A stretch of DNA of 64,000 nt, taken from Pontibacter litorisediminis. GTDB lineage: Bacteria > Bacteroidota > Bacteroidia > Cytophagales > Hymenobacteraceae. Positions 60,585-64,000 of the stretch are shown one piece after another (positions within the stretch are counted from its first letter, which is position 1; the number at the start of each line of letters is the position of its first letter). The position numbers were made by a program, and so were the translations under genes. The DNA lies in NCBI RefSeq assembly GCF_029360645.1, contig NZ_JARDUA010000002.1, positions 496,001 to 560,000 of the forward strand, given 5' to 3'. A model generated the notes under the pieces. That model was not told the DNA's origin, searched no databases, and was given only the letters and a program-made list of their open reading frames with translations.

Positions 60585-60875
60585 ATGACTATGCAAAACA
60601 AAAGAATTACCCGCATTTTTCTGGCTGTAGCCATGCTATTGGCGGTGCCATTGCTCGGAACGTTGTTCACAGACAGTGTGAACTGGGGCCTGTTCGACTT
60701 TATCTTAGCCGGCGTCCTGCTGCTGGGCACTGGCCTTCTGTGGGAACTTGTGGCCCGAAAGGTGCGAAAAGCCGAGTACCGAATCGCTCTCTGTGCAGCA
60801 ATTCTGGTAGCGCTGCTCCTCATCTGGATAGAGCTTGCCGTCGGCCTCTTCGGAACACCATTCGCGGGTAGCTAA
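60585..60875 (+). CDS. Small membrane protein of the cluster (three helices)
   Basis: This 96-residue protein has three predicted helices (IFLAVAMLLAVPLLGTLF, FIDFILAGVLLLGTGLLWELV-like segment, ALCAAILVALLLIWIELAVGLFG) with a basic inner loop (ARKVRKAEYR). No family is recognised with confidence. It lies 33 bases after the DUF4153 gene and 11 bases before the next gene, clearly within one operon. Confidence 0.78.
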   Translation: MTMQNKRITRIFLAVAMLLAVPLLGTLFTDSVNWGLFDFILAGVLLLGTGLLWELVARKVRKAEYRIALCAAILVALLLIWIELAVGLFGTPFAGS

Positions 60876-60886
60876 GCCTTTACGCC

Positions 60887-61153
60887 ATGAAAGAAGCTTA
60901 CCTTATGCCGCGGCTCTTCAGCTGGTTGCTGGGCTTGGCTGTATTTGTGATCGGTGCGTCGAATTTAATTTTTGTGCACCCCGTGCCGGGAGTGGTTTTC
61001 CTCCTGCTTTCCCTGTTGTACCTGCCTCAGGTAGACACATTTCTCCAGAGGAGACTCGGATTCGGGATACCGCTTGCCGTTAAAATCGTCCTGGGCATTG
61101 CCGTTATCTGGTTTACACTGGGGGTGAGTGACCTCGGGGATATGATAGATTGA
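60887..61153 (+). CDS. Small membrane protein of the cluster (two to three helices)
   Basis: This 88-residue protein starts MKEAYLMPRLFSWLLGLAVF. It has helices at about 8-25, 30-47 and 63-80, and a short acidic tail (LGDMID). No motif is known. The gene lies 11 bases after the previous one and its 3' end overlaps slightly with the first possible frame of the DoxX-like gene, in keeping with co-transcription. Confidence 0.72.
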   Translation: MKEAYLMPRLFSWLLGLAVFVIGASNLIFVHPVPGVVFLLLSLLYLPQVDTFLQRRLGFGIPLAVKIVLGIAVIWFTLGVSDLGDMID

Positions 61154-61218
61154 TCCGGTGGCTGCTGCCTTACGACCAAAAAACTGAGCCAACAACGTGG
61201 CATAAACCTCCCAGACCT

Positions 61219-61944
61219 ATGAGCATTTCTAGTAGATTAGACCAACTTCATCTGCAGGCAAGAGGCAACAGGTGGCTCTGGCTCTTTGCCATCTTCTGCC
61301 GGGTGGCGCTGGCTGCCGGTTTTATTCCATCGGGTATGGTTAAGGTCCTGGGTGAGCGTTTCACCTCGCTGGCCGTCAATCATCCCATGGGGCATTATTT
61401 AGAAGCCATTTACCACACAGGGTTTTATTACACGGCTATTGGGGTGCTGCAGGTAACGGCAGCCATATTGCTGCTGATCCCCCGCACGGCCGCGCTGGGT
61501 GCGGTGATCTATTTCCCGATCATACTCAACATCTGCATCCTGTCCCTGGCGGTGCGCTTTGATGGCTCACTGGTTACTTCCCCGCTGATGGTGCTGGCAA
61601 ACGTGTACCTGCTTTGCTGGTATTACCACACCTGGAAATTTATCCTTCCGTTTAACCGCCAGCCTTTGCACGAGGCAACGCGCCGCTGGAAGGATCTTAG
61701 TAGTGAATTTCCGGACAGGTTCTTTATCGGCACTGTTGTAACGGTCTTTATGGTGATTATGGTGGTGGCCAACGGGTTTGACATGATGCCACGCAACACC
61801 CTTGCCGAGTGCAACACGCAGTGCGAAGAAAGCGAGAACCCGCAGGCTTGCTACACCTTCTGTGACTGCATCCATCAGCAGGGCCTGCCGCTTGAAACTT
61901 GCCTGGAAGCCTATACCAAAGCTGTGGAGGACACAGCGCTGTAA
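61219..61944 (+). CDS. DoxX-like membrane protein with cysteine-rich tail
   Basis: This 241-residue protein (start MSISSRLDQL) has four transmembrane helices in the DoxX pattern (RVALAAGFIPSGMVKVLGE; YTAIGVLQVTAAILLLIP). An additional helix (FFIGTVVTVFMVIMVVANG region) follows and then a 40-residue cysteine-rich tail with six Cys (ECNTQCEESENPQACYTFCDC...LETC). DoxX-family proteins can support redox and quinone-related processes. The tail may form disulfides outside the membrane. A TTG at 61150 would add 23 residues. The gene ends before operator copy 3. Confidence 0.82.
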   Translation: MSISSRLDQLHLQARGNRWLWLFAIFCRVALAAGFIPSGMVKVLGERFTSLAVNHPMGHYLEAIYHTGFYYTAIGVLQVTAAILLLIPRTAALGAVIYFPIILNICILSLAVRFDGSLVTSPLMVLANVYLLCWYYHTWKFILPFNRQPLHEATRRWKDLSSEFPDRFFIGTVVTVFMVIMVVANGFDMMPRNTLAECNTQCEESENPQACYTFCDCIHQQGLPLETCLEAYTKAVEDTAL

Positions 61945-61966
61945 ACATTATTTTTTTGAACATCAA

Positions 61967-61988
61967 CTTTGAAATACAAAGCACTTTA
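61967..61988 (+). promoter_or_regulatory. Operator-like motif, copy 3
   Basis: CTTTGAAATACAAAGCACTTTA lies nine bases upstream of the ATG of the DUF4173 gene. It carries the same half-sites with a few changes from copies 1 and 2. A T7 run lies just upstream, as with copy 2. Confidence 0.72.
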
Positions 61989-61997
61989 AGACAACAC

Positions 61998-63446
61998 ATG
62001 AAACTGCAACTGAAAAAGAGTGACCTGTACCTGCTGTCGGCCGTGGCAGCTTACAGCTTCCTGTTTTACCGGCAAAGCCCGGGCCTAAACTTCTTCCTGT
62101 TCACGGTACTCATCGTGGGGCTTCTGTACCGGCAGACAGCTAGGGCAAACCGCCGGCAAAGCAGCTGGTATGCCACAGCCGGCGCCAGCCTTCTCACCGC
62201 CTTAAGTGTGCTCGTGAATGCCTCTGAGCTGGCGGTGCTGATGAATGCTGCCTCGCTGGTATTGCTGGCTGGCTTCAGTGTTTCGCCCAGGTCTTCTCTT
62301 TTTGTTGCGGCTGCAAACGCTGTTTATTCCCTGGCCTATTCTCTGGTAGAGAACTGCATCAGGGCAATCAACAACAAAGAGCAGGCAAGGGGCGGCGCTG
62401 TTTTGGCTGGGGTACAGCGGCAGCACATCAGTATGGTCGCTGTACCTTTGGCGGTGTCGGTTGTCTTCCTGGTAATCTATGCCAGTGCCAGCAGTGCCTT
62501 CAGCTATGTGCTCAGCCAGATACAGTTTGGCGCCATCTCGTGGGGCTGGATCGGCTTTACCTTCACAGGCTTCTTCCTTGTATTCGGGCTGCTGCACCAG
62601 ATAACTATCCCAGCTATTACGGAAAGAGACCTGGCTACCGGCAACACCCTTACCAGAGAGAGGGCATATAACCGGGGGATATTCATGTTGCCCGCCCTTA
62701 AGTATGAGCACCGCACCAGCACCGTACTGCTGGTGATGCTAAACCTGCTGCTCCTCTCCTTTATACTTTCAGATGCCTATTACCTGACGATTGGCACACT
62801 GCCGCCGTCTGTTGTTTGGGCGGAGTACCTGCACCAGGGCGTTTATGGCCTCATTTTATCGATCCTGCTGGCTATTGCGTTGCTGCTGTATGTGTTTCGC
62901 GGCAACCTGAACTTCTATCGGCACAACCACAGGCTGAAGCAACTGGCCTACATCTGGCTCACACTGAACTTCGTGCTGGTACTGCTCACGCTCACCAAGA
63001 ACAGTATTTACGTTTTCAGCTACGGGCTCACGTACAAGCGCATCGGCGTGTACACATACCTTTCCCTGACAGCTATTGGCCTGGCTTTCAGCTTCATTAA
63101 AGTCGCCAGCCGTAAAAACAACTGGTATCTTTTCCGCAAAAACGCCTGGGCGCTCTACACGGTACTGCTCCTGCTCGGCATGTTTAACTGGGATAAGGCC
63201 ATTACGCACTTTAACATCCAGGTAGCCCAGAAGACAGACTATAGCTACCTCAGCCGCCTCTCGGATGTGAACCTTCCCCAGATGGTCCAGGCTTCTACGT
63301 CCGCTGCGCCGCCATTCAGCGAAATCCAAAGGGAAAGCCTGCTCGCCCGCCGGAACCGGTTTGTGGAAAGGGTATCGGCAAGAGACTGGCAGTCCTGGAA
63401 TTACACCGACTGGCGCGTAAGGCAGGAGCTGCAGGAGCTGGAGTAG
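61998..63446 (+). CDS. DUF4173 family membrane protein
   Basis: This 482-residue protein has about 12 transmembrane helices. Two polar loops stand out: ITERDLATGNTLTRERAYNRG and LSRLSDVNLPQMVQAS. The family resembles DUF4173, which often occurs beside DUF4153 and the same small regulator in Bacteroidota, from memory. The C-terminal 80 residues are a soluble tail with an Arg/Trp-rich end (ARDWQSWNYTDWRVRQELQ). The start at ATG 61998 lies nine bases after operator copy 3. Confidence 0.8.
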   Translation: MKLQLKKSDLYLLSAVAAYSFLFYRQSPGLNFFLFTVLIVGLLYRQTARANRRQSSWYATAGASLLTALSVLVNASELAVLMNAASLVLLAGFSVSPRSSLFVAAANAVYSLAYSLVENCIRAINNKEQARGGAVLAGVQRQHISMVAVPLAVSVVFLVIYASASSAFSYVLSQIQFGAISWGWIGFTFTGFFLVFGLLHQITIPAITERDLATGNTLTRERAYNRGIFMLPALKYEHRTSTVLLVMLNLLLLSFILSDAYYLTIGTLPPSVVWAEYLHQGVYGLILSILLAIALLLYVFRGNLNFYRHNHRLKQLAYIWLTLNFVLVLLTLTKNSIYVFSYGLTYKRIGVYTYLSLTAIGLAFSFIKVASRKNNWYLFRKNAWALYTVLLLLGMFNWDKAITHFNIQVAQKTDYSYLSRLSDVNLPQMVQASTSAAPPFSEIQRESLLARRNRFVERVSARDWQSWNYTDWRVRQELQELE

Positions 63447-63453
63447 CCGAGTT

Positions 63454-63481
63454 GAAGGGCGCTCCTATGCTGGCGCCCTTC
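63454..63481 (+). terminator. Hairpin terminator of the DUF4173 gene
   Basis: Stem GAAGGGCGC/GCGCCCTTC (63454-63462 and 63473-63481) lies 8 bases past the stop. It is followed by only a weak T-run. Confidence 0.7.
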
Positions 63482-63623
63482 AGCCCGTCCTGTCAGTAGG
63501 TAGATCGCGCTGCCAATCGGTTATACAAGTAAAAATCATCTGCTTTAGCCGCTGCACGGATAACCCTCTCCTGCCCCTTTTCCGTTTAATAGCACAAGTA
63601 TAAACCACTAAAGTTGATGGCTT

Positions 63624-64000
63624 ATGAACACCCTACCTGTCAACTGGCTTACCGAAGGACTCCTGGACTTTGAGTATAAGAAGTACCTGCTGCTGGCTTA
63701 CCTGCAGGCCGCTAAAGGCGAATTCGCCAAGCAGCGCCTCTACCCTATCTTCTCAGACCTGATCATGCACTACCGCAACCTGCTGCAGGTGAAGGAGCAC
63801 AAGCAACTGGTGTACGAGAAGTTTCCGCAGCGCATCAGCCGCGCCGACTTTGAGAAGCTGGAGCTGGTGTATGAGAAGATCGTGCAGGACGATGAGACCA
63901 TGGAGCAGATAGAGGAGATCATCCAATACGCCACCCCGCTCTTTAGCCAAACCCTGGAGGAAGGAAAGGAGCTGTATGATTTTGTGGAACGCCACCTGGA
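63624..64000 (+). CDS. Hypothetical soluble protein, N-terminal part, cut by window edge
   Basis: An ATG at 63624 opens a frame that is open to the window end (125 codons visible): MNTLPVNWLTEGLLDFEYKK, then YLQAAKGEFAKQRLYPIFSD and further helical, acidic and basic sequence (YEKFPQRISRADFEKLE; ETMEQIEEIIQYATPL). It is probably cytoplasmic. No motif is recognised. An AAGTATR word lies near 63598 in its promoter region. The rest of the gene is outside the window. Confidence 0.68.
   Translation, partial: MNTLPVNWLTEGLLDFEYKKYLLLAYLQAAKGEFAKQRLYPIFSDLIMHYRNLLQVKEHKQLVYEKFPQRISRADFEKLELVYEKIVQDDETMEQIEEIIQYATPLFSQTLEEGKELYDFVERHL

Noticed and set aside
1..64000. CRISPR array
   Set aside because: The only short repeated units are scattered hairpins and words of varying spacing. 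No regular direct repeats with unique spacers of constant length were seen.
1..64000. AAGTATR as a simple promoter element
   Set aside because: It occurs many times inside genes and in both orientations, so a general -7 box role cannot explain it. It may overlap promoters in some places.
1..64000. rRNA, tRNA, transposase, integrase or phage genes
   Set aside because: I looked for their typical sequence features and found none in the window.

Overview
The window is chromosomal DNA from a bacterium of the phylum Bacteroidota, most likely a cytophagalean close to Pontibacter or Hymenobacter. This rests on moderately high GC, many lipoprotein signal peptides, a type IX secretion sorting tail on a large protease, SusC/D-free outer-membrane beta-barrels, families common in that phylum (GIN/DUF2807, DUF4153, DUF4173, DUF2461), and mostly absent Shine-Dalgarno sequences. 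The genus is inference. I saw no rRNA, tRNA, CRISPR array, transposase, integrase or prophage. All family names come from reading motifs, without database searches.

Layout. 1-4.6 kb: end of a fatty acid hydroxylase gene, a long intergenic repeat (copy A), an HD-domain protein, a 3D-domain exported protein, and an overlapping rhomboid protease/VTT membrane protein pair. 4.8-12.4 kb: a GH3 lipoprotein, a coiled-coil lipoprotein, a low-GC two-gene patch bounded by palindromes (7.5-8.7 kb), a Nudix hydrolase, an SDR, a beta-barrel and an M28 peptidase. 12.5-13.3 kb: repeat copy B. 13.4-24.3 kb: lipoproteins including a GIN-domain protein, an M48-like peptidase, a Na+/solute symporter, Tex, an MscS channel and a neutral ceramidase. 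24.9-31.9 kb: a 1214-residue M36 metalloprotease with a type IX tail, a patatin and an alpha/beta hydrolase. 32-40.4 kb: peroxiredoxin, a GT2/GT-C pair, VOC protein, DUF2461, L,D-transpeptidase, a DUF2064 glycosyltransferase with rhodanese, and an aldehyde dehydrogenase. 40.5-41.2 kb: repeat copy C. 41.2-50 kb: a YdcF protein with a possible 24-residue membrane peptide, a phosphoesterase, topoisomerase III, and an unusual Tyr-Gly-Ser-rich protein with SWFGD modules. 50-57.6 kb: a SulP transporter/carbonic anhydrase operon, a two-component system divergent from a cation efflux protein, and a ribosome hibernation factor. 57.9-63.4 kb: a cluster of membrane proteins (two large families of unknown function, DUF4153 and DUF4173, a DoxX-like protein and four small ones) around a small winged-helix regulator.

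The most interesting signals are four. First, the 57.9-63.4 kb cluster carries three copies of one operator-like sequence (CTTTGAAnnnCAAAGYACTTTA), each just before a transcription unit, which suggests an autoregulated membrane system of unknown function. Second, the 47.7 kb gene encodes a bacterial protein with FUS/EWS-like Tyr-Gly repeats between two charged SWFGD modules. Third, the heptamer AAGTATR occurs about 117 times on both strands in genes and between them, roughly ten times what base composition predicts. Fourth, three intergenic copies of a mosaic repeat of about 0.6-0.8 kb carry short hairpins whose stems change in a compensatory way.

Most genes have housekeeping or envelope functions. 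Likely joint functions are bicarbonate uptake and hydration (SulP plus carbonic anhydrase), metal sensing and efflux (two-component system plus CDF protein), and envelope or lipid turnover (GH3, L,D-transpeptidase, ceramidase, patatin).
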